From NCBI GenBank assembly GCA_905116865.2, contig CAJHNH020000208.1, positions 10,001 through 74,000 on the forward strand: a DNA stretch of 64,000 nucleotides, in the 5' to 3' direction. Below are positions 33,487-45,313 of this stretch, piece by piece. How positions within the stretch are numbered: position 1 is the stretch's first letter; every line of letters starts with the position of its first letter. Both the position numbers and the translations under genes were made by a program. A model generated the notes under the pieces. The model worked only from the letters and a program-made list of their open reading frames with translations. It did no database searches and was not told where the DNA came from. Source of the DNA: Candidula unifasciata (lineage: Eukaryota > Mollusca > Gastropoda > Stylommatophora > Geomitridae).

Positions 33487-33870
33487 GCGTCGCAAATCAT
33501 CAAACGATCGTCAGCCGAGCCATGCGCACTCAGTCGCTTGATATGCCGTGATGTTATGCAGTCTCAAGGGGTCAGTGGCTCCTTCAGCCCATATTCTTCT
33601 CGGTCTTCCCCTGCCTCTTGGTGTTTCGATTTTCTGGTTGCACGCTTTTGCTGCTGGCATCTTGGTTTTATTCTCATGAGATGGCCAAACCATTTCATTC
33701 TTTCTCAATACATTTGACGATGGGTGTTGTTTCAACAGCTCCTGTGATGAGGTCGTTTTTCACTCGATCTCTTCTGGTTTTATTCACAGCCATTCTCAAA
33801 CAACTCATCTCACTGGTGGTTAGTTTTTTTTTTTCGTGTTCTTTTGTCAATGTCCACGCCTGACATTTGG
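33487..33870 (-). pseudogene. LINE reverse transcriptase C-terminal fragment
   Basis: The minus strand reads MSCLRMAVNKTRRDRVKNDL, TTPIVKCIEKERMKWFGHLM, then in a shifted frame GRGRPRRIWAEGATDPLRLH. It ends at TAG 33511-33513. The W-F-G-H-L and R-G-R-G-R-P-R-R blocks are the standard LINE C-terminus. One frameshift lies near 33660-33690. Confidence 0.85.
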
Positions 33871-34160
33871 TAACCTAAAATATTGTATTTATAATTTATC
33901 TTATTGTTTAAATTGGGAAAGCAGGGTGTTTTAACATTGGAGCAAGCTGTCTCCATCATACAAGATAATTAGCCTTCTTCTACAAAGTACCTTTTTAGTA
34001 AATGCTTTTTTTCTCGTGTACTGTTAATTAATTAAGCTGTGTTATGTAGAATAGATGTCACGGCTACGGCTTACTAGTCCGAAATACACGGTCTGATTCA
34101 TCTTCAGGCAGTCTGGCAGCAGACTGTGGTATTTCTTCTTCTTCTTCTTCACTTCCTCTT

Positions 34161-36002
34161 TTACCGCTGTGGGTGTCCAGGGAGATATAAGGTTCTGTTT
34201 CTAGCTCTTCTGGCCGCCTCGACCATAGGCACATCGTGCTGTTGTAGAGTTTCTCTTATGTCATCCTTCCATCTTGTTCTTGGTCTACCTCGTGCTCTAC
34301 GTCCTTCTTCTCTTTCCATGTATGCTTTGTATGGTATGGTGTCACAAGGCATTCTCTCTAAGTGGTCAAACCATTTCACTTGCTGTCTTCGTATGTAATC
34401 CAGAATTGGTTCTGTGCCGACTTTTTCTCCTAGGATCTCATTCCTGATCTTATCTCTTATGGTCACTCCTACAGCCCTTCTCAGACATCTCATTTCCGTG
34501 GTTACTAATTTTCTTTTGTGGTTTGTTGTGAGTGACCATGACTGGCACTGGTAGCACAGAGTTGAAATAAATATGCTTTGAATAAGATGTCTCTTTGTGC
34601 TAATTGGGATTGTCTTATGCTGTAAAGGGGGTGGGGGAGGGGGGCGCCTAGCTGTCCCAATACTTGGTTTGCTTTACTGCATCTAATGTTAATTTCTTTA
34701 TCCAATTTCCCATCTTCAGTAAATGTAGTTCCCAGATATTTAAACTCAGATGACTGTTTAATGCCTTTGCACTCTATTGCTATGTTTAGATCTGTCTTCT
34801 TTTTTCCTATTGACATTACTTCTGTCTTGTCAGTGTTGATTCTCATATTATTTGTTTTATATTCTTCATTCATAGATGGTAGATGTTGTTGTAATTTCAT
34901 GGCTGTATCTGCTATCAAGGCCTGGTCATCTGCAAAGAGTAATTCGTTGATCTTACTAACATTTTCATTCATGGGCTTGGCATTCTTGCATATACTGTCG
35001 ATGTGAGTGATAAACAACAGTGGTGATAAGACACACCCCTGTCTTACTCCATATGTTACTGTGAATGGGTGAGTTGTTCCCTGATTTATTCTAACTACAC
35101 TTCTACAATCCCTGTATAAACTTTTGCACACTTCGATGAGGTGTTCGCTTACTCCATATCTTGCCATTACTTTCCATAATAATTGTCTGTCGACTCTGTC
35201 AAATGCCTTCTCCTGGTCTACGAATGCCACAAATAAGTTCTTATTGTATTCAATGTTTTTTTTAATTAACTGTTTAAGTGTGAAAATTGCATCTGTGCAG
35301 CTTCTATTTCTCCTAAATCCCATCTGTTCTTCTGCCAGCTGTGGTTCTATCACTGGTCTCAGTCTTGTTTCTATTATCTTGGCATACATTTTGTCAGCTT
35401 GGCTTAAAAGAGAGATGCCTCGATATTGACTGCATTCTCGTTTGCTTTCTTTGTTCTTCCACAATGGTTTAACTATTGCATGTTGCCCATTAATAGGGGC
35501 AGTTTGTTGTACCCATGCTGCATTAAATATTCTGTGAAGCAATCTGATGCTGCTTTTACCTGCTGTTTGAATTATTTCTGTTGGTAATCTATCAGCTCCT
35601 GGTGCTTTATATTTGGGAGACTGCTTAATGACTTTGTCTATTTCATCCATTAGTATTGTGGTTCTAACACTGTTGCTCTGTGCTCTTCAGTTGTTCTTTC
35701 CTGATGATCTCCTAGAGGATTAAAGAGCTCATTGAAGTATTCCCTCCATCTTTCTGCTATCTCGGGTGGATCTATCAATGGCCTTTCTGTCTTATCATTA
35801 ATTATTTCAGTGGGGTTGTAGCTCTCATCTCTTTTCCGCATATTTTTAATTACTTTGAAAAATTTTCTGCTGGCTGTTTTCTCATTTTCTGCAAATGACT
35901 CACCGAAACGTTCCCAGGATGCTTGTTTTGCTTTCTGGACACTCCTGTTGGTTTCTCTCCTTTGCAGTCTATAGTTTATATAATCTTCTTCTTTCTTTGA
36001 TT
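34161..36002 (-). pseudogene. RTE-like reverse transcriptase domain, frameshifted
   Basis: All core motifs are readable: PGADRLPTEI, YRGISLLSQADKMYAKII, EEQMGFRRNRSCTDAIFTL, the motif A acidic block FVDQEKAFDRVD, GVRQGCVLSPLLF and the catalytic FADDQALIADT near 34920-34950. The C-terminus has RRQQVKWFDHLERMPCD and GRRARGRPRTRW. Frame changes occur near 35650 (one base missing) and near 34560-34640 (a GC-rich slip). The catalytic residues are intact, so inactivation by frameshift looks recent. Plus-strand open frames here are shadows. Confidence 0.93.
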
Positions 36003-37139
36003 TTATCCACTGTTTATATATAAGTCCTTTTTCTTTTTAATTGCGTCTTTTACTTCTTCTCGCCACCAACGTGAATATTTGTTATTTCCCCGTCTGTTTC
36101 CACTCTTCCGTTTTCCACATGATTCTTCTGCAATACTAAGCATAGTGTTTTTATATTTACTACATTCTTCCTCAATATTGCCAACTACATGTGGAAGTTG
36201 TTTGAATGCTGTCTCTACTTTCTGTTGTAACTGTTCTTTTACTCCTTCCTGTTTCAGATTTGCTATCTTGATGAGATCCTTGTTTTTGGTTAATTTCTTT
36301 CTGTGTTTCTTTAATGTAAGATTTTTTGCTGTTAACACAACTATTTTATGGTCAGTGTCACATAGACCATTAGGGATTGCTCTTGAATCAAGAATTCTCC
36401 TTCTTCCTTGAACTCTGGTAAGTATAAAGTCAATCTGGTTCTTGATGGAGACATCATTCCATTTGTACCAAGTGTAAATTTGTGAATCTCTATGGTCAAA
36501 GAATGTGTTCGTAATAAAAAGATTGTGCTGGCTGCATAGATCCAATATTCTTTGACCATTTCCATTTCTATCACTGTTCTTAGCTGCATGTGGACCTAAA
36601 AACTGTTCGTATTCTCTTCTGTTATTTCCTACCCTCCCGTTGAAGTCACCCATTACATATAGTATGCTGCTTCCCTCAACTTTCTCTATCTCATCAGACA
36701 GATCGTCAAAGAATTCATCTTTCTGCTCTTCTGTATAATTATCATTGCATGGTGCATATATCTGTATATATGTTTCAGCTTTTTCTCCTCTTTTAATTTT
36801 CAAAGTAATAATTCTATCTGAGTGATAATGTATGTCTAATATGTTGTCAGATATGTCCAGATGCACCAGGAAACCCACTCCATTCTTCTATGTTCCTCCT
36901 CCTGCATATGTTAGTAAGTAGCCTCTGTGTATTTTCTTGTTACTATTTCCCTTGCGTCTTATGTCAGCTAGCCCCATTAACTTGATTTTCCTTTTTTCCA
37001 TCATTTCAATAATCTCTTCTTTTTTATTTCCCAGGCCAGCGGCGTTAAGTGTTGCAATCCTGTATTTCACTTTTCTGTCTCGTAGTCCCTTAACATTGCC
37101 ATGGTCAGATACCGTTTGATCAGTCCGTTTATATCTCAT
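36003..37139 (-). pseudogene. RTE-like endonuclease domain, one in-frame stop
   Basis: The N-terminal frame 36888-37139 (KYRIATLNAAGLGNKKEEII) and the next frame, to 36003, are in the same phase, separated by a single TAG at 36888-36890 (GGGT-stop-KNGVGFLV). Endonuclease motifs: T-L-N at the start, YVMGDFNGRVGN near 36640-36670, QIDFILTR, and CDTDHKIVV near 36340-36365, where the usual S-D-H is T-D-H. A 2-bp duplication near 36018 (TATATA) then shifts the frame into the linker to reverse transcriptase. This domain nicks the genomic target for reverse transcription. Confidence 0.9.
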
Positions 37140-37279
37140 TGTGTTTTCTGTAGCGATAATAAATTCATTGCCGTCTTGCTAGGCCTGTCGCAACTTCACC
37201 AGAGCCCCGTTGGCCAGGACGTTTCGGGGTGACCCAGGGTGGCCTTCATGGCTACTGTGGTATTTCGATGAGTAAAAAT

Positions 37280-37345
37280 ATGAATAGCCGACAAATGCTG
37301 GGACTGGTGTGCAAACGCCTTGTAAAGAATATGCAGCTATTTTTA
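37280..37345 (+). mobile_element. SINE family A 3' fragment
   Basis: GCTGGGACTGGTGTGCAAAC and TTGTAAAGAATATGCAGCTA match the family A 3' end just beyond the LINE target duplication. Confidence 0.5.
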
Positions 37346-37689
37346 AATTCTTGCTGATAAAACTATATGTTGTGTATTTTCTGATTACGATGCCCTTTGT
37401 ATGTTTGTCTTTCACTTCAAGCCACCCGATGTTTTCTCTCCTGACTTGACCACATAATTATGAGGTCATTTTCCTGCCATTGAAAGTCTCCATTATGTCT
37501 TTCTACAATCCATGCCTTTCATTATTGTCACCATATCTACCTACAAATGTCTTTCCCTGTACTGCCAATCATTTATGATTTACTTGATGAGAATATCATG
37601 GCCAGACACAGTCGAGTAACGAACATGTCTTGAAAGAACTGTACTCTCGAAAAGAACTATGTACTTACATCAGAAGGAGACAGTCGATA

Positions 37690-37910
37690 TATTTTTTGGT
37701 CATGTCATAAGACGGAGAATGGGAATATATGTGAAAGTTAGAGGGTAAAAGGGGACAGATTCAGATCGAGAGAGAAGGTGCTGGATAACTCGACATAATA
37801 GCATGAAAGATGGTGTGTTCAGAAATGATTGAAAATACCGGAGATAGAAGGTTGTAGTTAGACCTTGATCACCAACGCCATAAATCATTGCCATAACAAG
37901 AAGAAGTGAC
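37690..37910 (+). pseudogene. LINE C-terminal fragment with AAGAAGAAG tail
   Basis: The frame FFGHVIRRRMGIYVKVRG and then DREKVLDNST parallels FFGHVMIRGRVEHVVTTGKI and RQREMILDSL at 19127-19720. Several stops. It ends ACAAGAAGAAGTGA at 37896-37909. Confidence 0.65.
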
Positions 37911-38130
37911 ATGATATAAAAGCGTAGTGTTCTTTCTTTTAGTTCTTTCTCTTTCTCCACGTGTGGGTCAAAAGGGTAAAATATGACAGCCCTAAATGGG
38001 GACAAAATTTGAAGTTATTTCCCCAACGGGTATGAATACCTTTGGTTTCCTTTGCCTCTGGGCAGTGGACTTAGATTTTAAAAAAGAAGTTTCCAAATTA
38101 GTTCGACTCTTACAAACATGTTTGGGGGGT
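37911..38130. other. Unassigned
   Basis: No recognisable gene or repeat. Confidence 0.4.
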
Positions 38131-38461
38131 TAGGCAGTGGGCCCGTTTTTTTCCCCCCCCCCCCCCAGAGGCAGTCGTTATTTGGGGGATGGCAATCATA
38201 GCTCAGAGTTTGGGGGAAAAGTAAGGACGTTAGGGACAGGCCTTAAAAACCCCCTATTTCCCCTCTTTTTTAAAAAAAGGTCGAGAAACCAAATTTAAAA
38301 AAAAAAAATTTTTTTTTCCCTTTTTTAAAAAAAAAAAAATTTTAAAAGGGGTTTGGGGGTTTTTTGGGGGCTTTTTTTTTTTTTCTTTTTTTCCCCCCCT
38401 TTTTTTTTTGGGCCCCGGGGGGGGGGGGGGGGGGGGGTTTTCCCCGGGGGGGGGGGGGGGT
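38131..38461. other. Homopolymer-dominated stretch, likely assembly artefact
   Basis: Nearly every base sits in a run of three or more identical bases (C, A, T, G runs up to about 28), unlike any other part of the window. Normal sequence resumes at 38462. This pattern fits homopolymer inflation in a low-quality consensus region. Confidence 0.7.
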
Positions 38462-39097
38462 AGAGGAACATCTGTATTCGAATGACAGTACTCGTGACAG
38501 AAGACAGTGGATAGATATCATTAGAAATCATTATCAGAGCCACACGGCCTGTCCAATAATTGGAAGAATAACGATTCCCACATTTAAATAGCCACCTGCA
38601 GTTACATCACAAAAAATGCCTCTAGAAAACACATTTTTATCTGGCAATATACTTAAATTGCCCCTACCCCCACCTCCCCCTTCCCAGTCGAACCTAGCGA
38701 GATATTAGCATCCAGGGGAAAAAAACCGCTGACACATTACTATACAAGTGGAAATCTGTACTTTGTGGTAGGTAAGATTACATAAAGCAAGGTTGCGCCG
38801 CCCCTTGATAGCAGTTCTCAAGGCTGGACTTAAAGGAAAGGACGTACACTAACTAAATACAATGTTTATCTTGCTTCTGCTGCATGCTTGTCTAGTTATA
38901 GAGATTATATTGCTTTGGCATGACTCCAGGGGTGTCGACACCTGGTGGGGGAGGGGGTATGGTGGCTCTTACGCCTGTAATTGTTAACCGGTGTTCTTGG
39001 GTCGAGTTTGCCGTTTCCCTCTTTGACATTTTGCCAGGGAGGTAAGTGTTTTCCCTATCTAATGTATAAAACGTATTTTTTTTTAAGTACGTATTTG
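38462..39097. other. Unassigned
   Basis: No recognisable gene; 38940-38960 is G-rich. Confidence 0.4.
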
Positions 39098-39290
39098 TGT
39101 GGGCGAGAAGCGGCTGGCAGAACGGTTAGAACGCTGGGCTCTCAAGCGGGAGTCCTAAGTTCGAATCCTCGGTAAGGCTAGGATTTTTTTCGGTTGGAGG
39201 CAAAATAAAATCCTTACTTGTACAGTCGTGGCGACAGCACTAGCCATGCGGCCGTAAATCCTCAGGCTCACACACACCCCCGCCCCCCCC
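39098..39290 (+). mobile_element. tRNA-derived SINE, family F
   Basis: The head GGCTGGCAGAACGGTTAGAA (A box) and AGTTCGAATCCTC (B box) are close to a tRNA. The 3' part GTGGCGACAGCACTAGCCAT is shared with the 1-kb dispersed repeats and, diverged, with 61360-61400. Confidence 0.85.
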
Positions 39291-39469
39291 CCCATTTCCC
39301 CATGCTCACACCGCAAAAAAGTGGTAAAAATAGAGGCAGGAATTGGCAGTTATTTTGTTTGAGCATTTCATATATTTTCAAATATATTACTATAATTATG
39401 TGCTGTTCGGCGCATATAGTAATTTATATTATTATTGCCCATTTAAACAAGGCTTTGGTCCCTTGAGGG

Positions 39470-39725
39470 AGTCGCCGTAGTGTAGCGGCTAGACGCTCGC
39501 CTGCGGATCGGAAGTTCGGGTCCTTACAGAGCCGGACTTTTGTCAGAAATGACCCTGGCTCCCAGGTCGACCCAGCCTTGAGTGGGTACCAGGTACAATT
39601 CCTGGGAAGTAAAGGCAGCTGTAATGATGCAGACCACATCAGCCACCAAGTGCCGATTGGTCAATAAAATATAGGTTTTGCCCTATATACAGAATAGGCC
39701 TAAATGGTCCTTTACTTTACTTACT
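39470..39725 (+). mobile_element. SINE family B, near full length
   Basis: The head GAGTCGCCGTAGTGTAGCGG with B-box region AAGTTCGGGTCCTTAC, the body CCAGGTCGACCCAGCCTTGA, and a TTTACTTTACTTACTTA tail at 39708-39725. Reverse complement of 10683-10962 in layout. Confidence 0.9.
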
Positions 39726-40149
39726 TAATTATGTCCCTTGAATCGCTCAAGGCTGCCGAACTCCCCGCTTGCCCTGTCCCCAACCCACAGTGTTTTCTTT
39801 GCGTCGTTGCCCTTGCGGGAACCGACGGTTTGTATTTTAACCTACATCCGCTTTAAACTGTCTGTAGGGAGAATAATCAATGACAGATATGTTGTCTGTT
39901 GTGTTAGGAGCAGTAATAACTCCCTAATTGTTTGACCTGGCTGGTGGACAGTGGTTAGTTTTGGGAACACACACTCAAGGTCGTTTCTATGAGAGGCCGT
40001 GACGTCACTAAAGTTACGGTAGTGTTTGTGTTTGTTGAATCTAACATGTTATATCGTTTCAGTTATTTGTTTTTTTATATGTAAGCATTGTGTTTGGTAA
40101 GACATTTCTAAAGTTTATTTTCAGTACCCGCTTGCTTTCCGTTATAAAC
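39726..40149. other. Unassigned
   Basis: No recognisable gene or repeat. Confidence 0.4.
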
Positions 40150-40375
40150 TTCAGACATTTTTAGCGCCTACCAGCTGTAAACTCCGTTTGAAATTTCTGG
40201 TTGCTTGTCCACTTCTCGACTGTTCCAGAACGTGAGTTTCGCATGCACATCAGTTTCATATATCTGGCTTGTTGGTATGCAGACTGCTGGTTAATTGCGT
40301 CTCGGGCAGATTCACCCCGAATTTGAAGAACCCCACTCCCTTCCCAATTATTCGACAAGACGACTCTTACTGTTT
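40150..40375 (-). mobile_element. SINE family C, minus strand
   Basis: Antisense blocks CCAGCTGTAAACTCCGTTTG, TGGTTGCTTGTCCACTTCTC and ATGCACATCAGTTTCATATA match family C in order. Confidence 0.75.
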
Positions 40376-40801
40376 AATTTTTTAGGGAAGCAGTATGTCT
40401 GTTCTGTTTTACCTACACTGCCCCCCCCCCCCCCCACCGGCATCCACACCGGGAACTTTCCTGCAGTTATTTAACGGGTTTACATATTTAGTATATATAA
40501 GTGTGAGACACATAGAGCAGTGTTCTTCAACACTTCTACATGCACGGACCCAGAGTGGGGGGCTGGGGGGGGGGGGGGGGTTGAGGAGAGTAAAGATAAA
40601 TTCTTCGCGAAACGGAAATGCGACATCTACTACTTAGATCAGTCTTTCCCAAAAAGAGCCCTTAAGCCCCCGTGGGCAAGGGGACGGTCCAGCGGGCGGC
40701 AGCGGCCTCAATCAAATTTGGAAGGCGTTGGAACGCTCCTGGGAAGTGGTAGCAGCCTCGGGTACAGCTGTTAAGCTTCGTAAAAAACAACCGAAGACAG
40801 C

Positions 40802-40802
<1 letters not shown>
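40376..40802. other. Unassigned; C-run, G-run and hAT-like end
   Basis: C-run at 40421-40435 and G-run at 40566-40580. GCAGTGTTCTTCAACACTTC at 40518 resembles a hAT terminal repeat but no partner or target duplication was found. Confidence 0.35.
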
Positions 40803-40895
<93 letters not shown>

Positions 40896-40896
40896 A
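40803..40896. repeat. (GA)n microsatellite
   Basis: About 94 bp of GA with two AAAG interruptions. Confidence 0.95.
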
Positions 40897-41040
40897 TTTT
40901 AATAAACTGTACCTTTCTTAATGTAGTGAAGCAGATTAAAATCATAATAGTGGTTTACCCCCCCCCCCCCACTTCCCCCCCCCTATTTGGCGGTCGGGGA
41001 AGGTAGGAGGGACTAACCATTCGTCTTTCTCATTAAAGAA

Positions 41041-41175
41041 CGCATTATGGACACGAAGGCTACAGGAAATATTATGCAGCCCATCTGTCTCAGATCTTTC
41101 AGACTGTTAAAACAATCTATGAAGTTGAACTGGAGAGAAGACTACCAAATTACACACCAGTCATATCGCAACTAG
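41041..41175 (+). other. Possible orphan exon, not assigned
   Basis: After CTTTCTCATTAAAG (a weak acceptor) one frame stays open for about 45 codons with ordinary residue composition: HYGHEGYRKYYAAHLSQIFQ, then TIYEVELERRLPNYTPVIS. It ends near a GTGGGTGTG donor-like site beside simple repeats. No family recognised; could be chance. Confidence 0.2.
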
Positions 41176-42034
41176 AAGTGGGTGTGTGTGTGTGGGGGGG
41201 GGGGCGGGGGGCAATACATTATCTGATGCCATTATATCATTATGTTCGTTTGATTACAGTTCAAGGCAACGAATAAACTCGAGCAAAATAGCGAATGATC
41301 CTCGCATGCATTTTTCTGTGTGGCATATGATGATGATGATTGCATTGGGCGGGGGCATTGGGGGAGGGGTGGGGATTTTGTTTACTGAAAAGGGGCGGTG
41401 GGCCAAACAAAAGTGTGGAAAACACTGGCTAGAAAACACTGGTTAGAAAACACTGGTTAGAAAACATACGGGGCTAGAGTTGATTGTGCGCACAAAAGCG
41501 CTGAAGTAACATTTCTTCAAGTTCTCTTTATTGGTTTAGTGGATCATGTCGACACACAACACTTAGAGAGTAGGCAAAATTGACATATTATAACATTTGC
41601 TACTAATACTCTCAGTATGGGCAACTGCGCTGGATGCTGAAGGTGGGGACACACCATTTAAGAAGAATGTCGCGAAGTTGTGATGTCTGTTCTTAATTCA
41701 GCTCAGCTCATATAGAGACCTTGGAGTGTGTTTTAATAGAACGGGGAGATAAATGAGGTCAAAAACGCAATTGCCGGAAACAGTACAAAAATGATGGCTG
41801 TCATTCATTGATGACACTTGGTTTGGGAAGCCCTAGAGAAGAAGATCCTTGCCAAGAAACGACAATTTCTGCCATGGAACACGTTGATAACTCGGAAATA
41901 CAGAAACCTTTTAGTGTAGAAGGCTGCATTTACGCCTTTATGACAACGGGCAGCAATGACAAGACCAGATTCCACATCATCGACATTATCGTCTTCATGT
42001 GCCATGCCGTACGGCCAGTCAATCAAATCGTTGA
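41176..42034. other. Unassigned; G-rich simple sequence
   Basis: (TG)n into a G-run at 41182-41210. A short tandem phrase AAAACACTGGTTAG repeats three times at 41418-41464. No supported gene. Confidence 0.4.
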
Positions 42035-42312
42035 TTCCCCGTATGGTTTCCGATGCCCTGTTTTTCGGAAAAGGGAGAGAGGGAGTAAACCCACTGTCAC
42101 CCTTATACGTATTTTGTACAAGGCGACTAATTAGGAATATTTCCTTCAAAGTAGGAGTGCATCTAACCAACAGTGTGCATACAAAATAAACCGGATCTGT
42201 AAAACGGATGTGCATGCAAGATTAGAGTTCTTGAACAAAACCAAAGTCTAGAAGTGGACCAACAAGCGGAACTTTCCGCTGGAGTTTAAAGCTGGTAACA
42301 TGAAGAAAAAGA
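42035..42312 (+). mobile_element. SINE family C
   Basis: GTAAACCCACTGTCACCC, AAGGCGACTAATTAGGAATA, CGGATCTGTAAAACGGATGT and GGAACTTTCCGCTGGAGTTT are in family C order, ending ATGAAGAAAAAGAAG. Confidence 0.88.
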
Positions 42313-42860
42313 AGTATTTATCTCTTTATTTACCTCTTGCTGTGCACCCCTCGATTTTGCCTGTTGACAGTCAGTTTTCAATTCTATTCCACCACAGGGC
42401 ATGACTAAAAAAAGCTACAACCATCGCATACACAAATAATAGAAGGATGTGGGCGTGATTACCAACGCCATAGGGCAGGCACTGTAAAAAGAATCAGAAC
42501 AATTTGCCACTTTGAAATAATCAGCTGCAGTTCTTTCAGAACGTATTGCCCTGAGACAAAGACATGTTCACCTTTTCATGTAAATTCCCATAAATTGTTA
42601 TATTTGTCATTCAGCAAATACTAATAATATTAATAATAATAATTATAATGAACTCAAAACAAGGCTTTGGCCTCTTGATCTTCCATCATAGAAAGCTTGT
42701 AAAGGGTCCAGCTGCTTCCCCCCCCCCCCCCCCATGCTTTTCTTTGTATCCCCGCCCTGCTCATTTCAGCTATGAAGGCAGTCGTTAATTTTGAAACTTT
42801 CGGGAGTTATTAACAGTGTCTTATGGGATGGTCAGACTTGAATAATGACACGCTATTAGA
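42313..42860. other. Unassigned; LINE end fragment and C-run
   Basis: GTGATTACCAACGCCATAGG at 42454-42474 matches the segment just before the tail in 37690-37910. C-run at 42719-42734. Confidence 0.4.
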
Positions 42861-42861
42861 G

Positions 42862-42970
42862 CAGTGGTCTCCAACAGTTTTTAGGTTACGCTGCTTGAGT
42901 ACAGAGCAAGACCCTCCACGCTCTCTTGAGTGTATTGCAAGACCCCACGCTCCCCCCCCCCCCCCCCCCA
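42862..42970. mobile_element. hAT-type terminal fragment
   Basis: CAGTGGTCTCCAACAGTTTTTAG is the same terminal sequence as the MITE at 24484-25100. The following CTTGAGTGTATTGCAAGACC is related in reverse complement to 53008-53070. No right end was found. C-run at 42952-42969. Confidence 0.55.
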
Positions 42971-42989
42971 GTATATACATTTAAAAAAA

Positions 42990-43200
42990 AAAAACTTGAC
43001 TGTCTATATCTAATTGTTTTAATAAGTTTGCCACTGTCATCAGTCTCGATGAGGACTGCTTCGTTTGTTTTTCTGTCTATCCATGATATTCTTTGTATTT
43101 TTTTATCTCTCTTAAAAACCGCATCTCTACCGCAAGTAAATGTTAACCAGTACCAGATAATTTGCAGATGTTCATACTTCCACCCTGCCAGATTGGACTG
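42990..43200 (-). pseudogene. LINE reverse transcriptase fragment
   Basis: The minus-strand frame contains IQRISWIDRKTNEAVLIETD and GKLIKTIRYRQSSFF, matching MLRIPWTAKKKQ...RRQLLTNITRRQSSFF in the LINE at 19127-19720. It ends at an A-run at 42983-42994. Confidence 0.75.
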
Positions 43201-43217
43201 CATGTTACATGGTAATC

Positions 43218-43262
43218 GATCATCATCATCATCATCATCGAGCAGCAGGCCCTTTACACCAT
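43218..43262 (-). repeat. Retroelement (TGA)n tail remnant
   Basis: ATCATCATCATCATCATCG then CAGCAGGCCCTTTACACCAT resembles the antisense LINE 3' end at 52536-52570. Confidence 0.55.
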
Positions 43263-43265
43263 CAG

Positions 43266-43715
43266 ATCTCAAATTGGGTGCCGCGGCACCTAGGGGTGCC
43301 GCGAGCGTATGCCAGGGGTGCCGAGGCAGAAATCAAGGTTTTTTTCAAAATCTGTTTGAGATCAGCGAAGGCAGCAGTTTAAAATAGAAATCCATACAGA
43401 ATGCCAAGAAGAATTCTGGCATACAGGTGTACTCAGAAAACAATGCTATTGACAATGGTGCGGTGTATTCTCAACATACACTTACATTAAAAATAAAAAA
43501 TAAAAACAGATACAGGAGCAACCTTAAAGTGATTTGAGGGCACAGTTAACTAAACTTCCCATAAACATAAAGGAAATAATTAAAGACAACTGAATATTAA
43601 ATTTGCACTCTTTTTTTTTTCTTCTTCTTTTCCTAAGTTTTCAGACTTCTTTAAGGGTAGGTGTGCCACGAAAATATCTGTGCCTGACAAGGTGCCGCGG
43701 CGACAAATATATAAA
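43266..43715. mobile_element. Possible hAT MITE
   Basis: TCTCAAATTGGGTGCCGCGG then CACCTAGGGGTGCCGCGAGC at the left resembles a known class of hAT terminal sequence. GGTGTGCCACG and AAGGTGCCGCGGCGAC at the right form a loose inverted match. No exact target duplication found. Confidence 0.4.
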
Positions 43716-43974
43716 AAATGCAGCTTTACGTAACGTCGCATTTTTCACGGAACGCTTGAAAGTCTTTTTTTCTGTAGCCAAGTATCCAGCCCTATGTGCT
43801 TTCATAGCCAATGCACCTTCAGTATCCTGTATCCACCCTTTGCAGACGTCTACCTCTTGATTGTTTTTTCCGAAACTGTACCTATCGTAACCGACAGGGT
43901 GCCTAAATGCTTCAATATCACTGCCATACAGTTGAACTACGTTTCTGGGATCCTGTTTGATTCGCATTAACCAG
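43716..43974. other. Unassigned
   Basis: The minus-strand frame 43641-43967 has no recognisable domain. Confidence 0.35.
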
Positions 43975-44055
43975 TTGTTAATCAGGCGGATTTTAACCCA
44001 CGACCCTCGAATTCGCAGACGAGCGTCTAGCCGCTACATCACGGTGGCTCCCATT
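43975..44055 (-). mobile_element. SINE family B, tRNA half only
   Basis: The minus strand carries GAGCCACCGTGATGTAGCGG and GAGGGTCGTGGGTTAAAATCC, the A and B box regions of family B. Confidence 0.7.
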
Positions 44056-44296
44056 AAATGCTGCTAACAGCTGAACATTAACCGATATCTGCGTCCTGTA
44101 ACTGGGTCGACATCATAACCGCCCGGTTTGACGAGAGACTCCCACTGTTGCTAGCGATTGCATCAGGGCAACTGTCTTTGTGAGCAGCAGCAGGAGTTAG
44201 CACTTATATGGCAACAATCTGTTGTGGAGTTGAGCGTGAAAGTTTGTCAGGCTTTGTGAAGCAGATGGAGGACAAATTGACATTAAGACAATAGTC

Positions 44297-44745
<449 letters not shown>

Positions 44746-45313
44746 GACATTTTTTTTTCTATTGACATGTTATACATTGAAAGGGGGGGGGGGGAATGTA
44801 TAAAAAATGTGTCTACGCCTAATTATAAAATACGTAACTACAAAAGCAGTTAGATGAAATAAATGAAAAAGAGACTTTACTGTAACCTTCCTGAGAAGAG
44901 TCGAGTAACCACTAGGATGGTACTGATAGGGGGGTGGGGGGGGGGGGGGGGGGGGTGGGGGGGGGGGGGTTGGTTGGGGGGGGGAGGTGGGGGGGGGAGT
45001 GGGATGGGGGGAGGGGGGGGGGAGGAGATGCTATTGTTTTGAAAGAAAGTCCTCTTACAATAAAACTTCGGGGATCTGAAATTCTGGTGCGTCTTTTTTT
45101 TTTTCCTCCGCATATTTAAAAAAAAAAAATGTCTCTTTTCTTTATCTTGACCTAAATGAGGCTTATCCAGTATGACTTTTACTAAAAATTGACTTGGAGA
45201 ACTTTGCTTCTGCTTTACACCCAGGATGTTACGGAAAAGTGACATTGTACGGTCATTTCAGCCACTGTTATTGCAGCTTTTTTGAGCTCTGTTGGGTTGT
45301 AAAGGTAGTGATA
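44746..45313. repeat. G-run clusters and unassigned spacer
   Basis: G-run at 44783-44794. 44930-45028 is almost entirely G with single T or A interruptions. 45098-45130 has T- and A-runs. No gene. Confidence 0.85.

Larger units (their letters stand above)
34136..37253 (-). mobile_element. RTE-like LINE, apparently full length, 13-bp target duplication
   Basis: The direct repeat ACTGTGGTATTTC stands at 34123-34135 and 37254-37266, framing 3118 bp. On the minus strand the element has a short leader, an endonuclease, a reverse transcriptase and a (GAA)n tail at 34136-34150. About 3.1 kb with one endonuclease-reverse transcriptase ORF and no separate ORF1 fits the RTE clade layout. The ORF is broken by one stop and at least three frameshifts. 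Confidence 0.93.

Noticed and set aside
34126..37119. Plus-strand frames of 80-110 codons across 34126-37119
   Set aside because: Antisense shadows of the RTE-like element.
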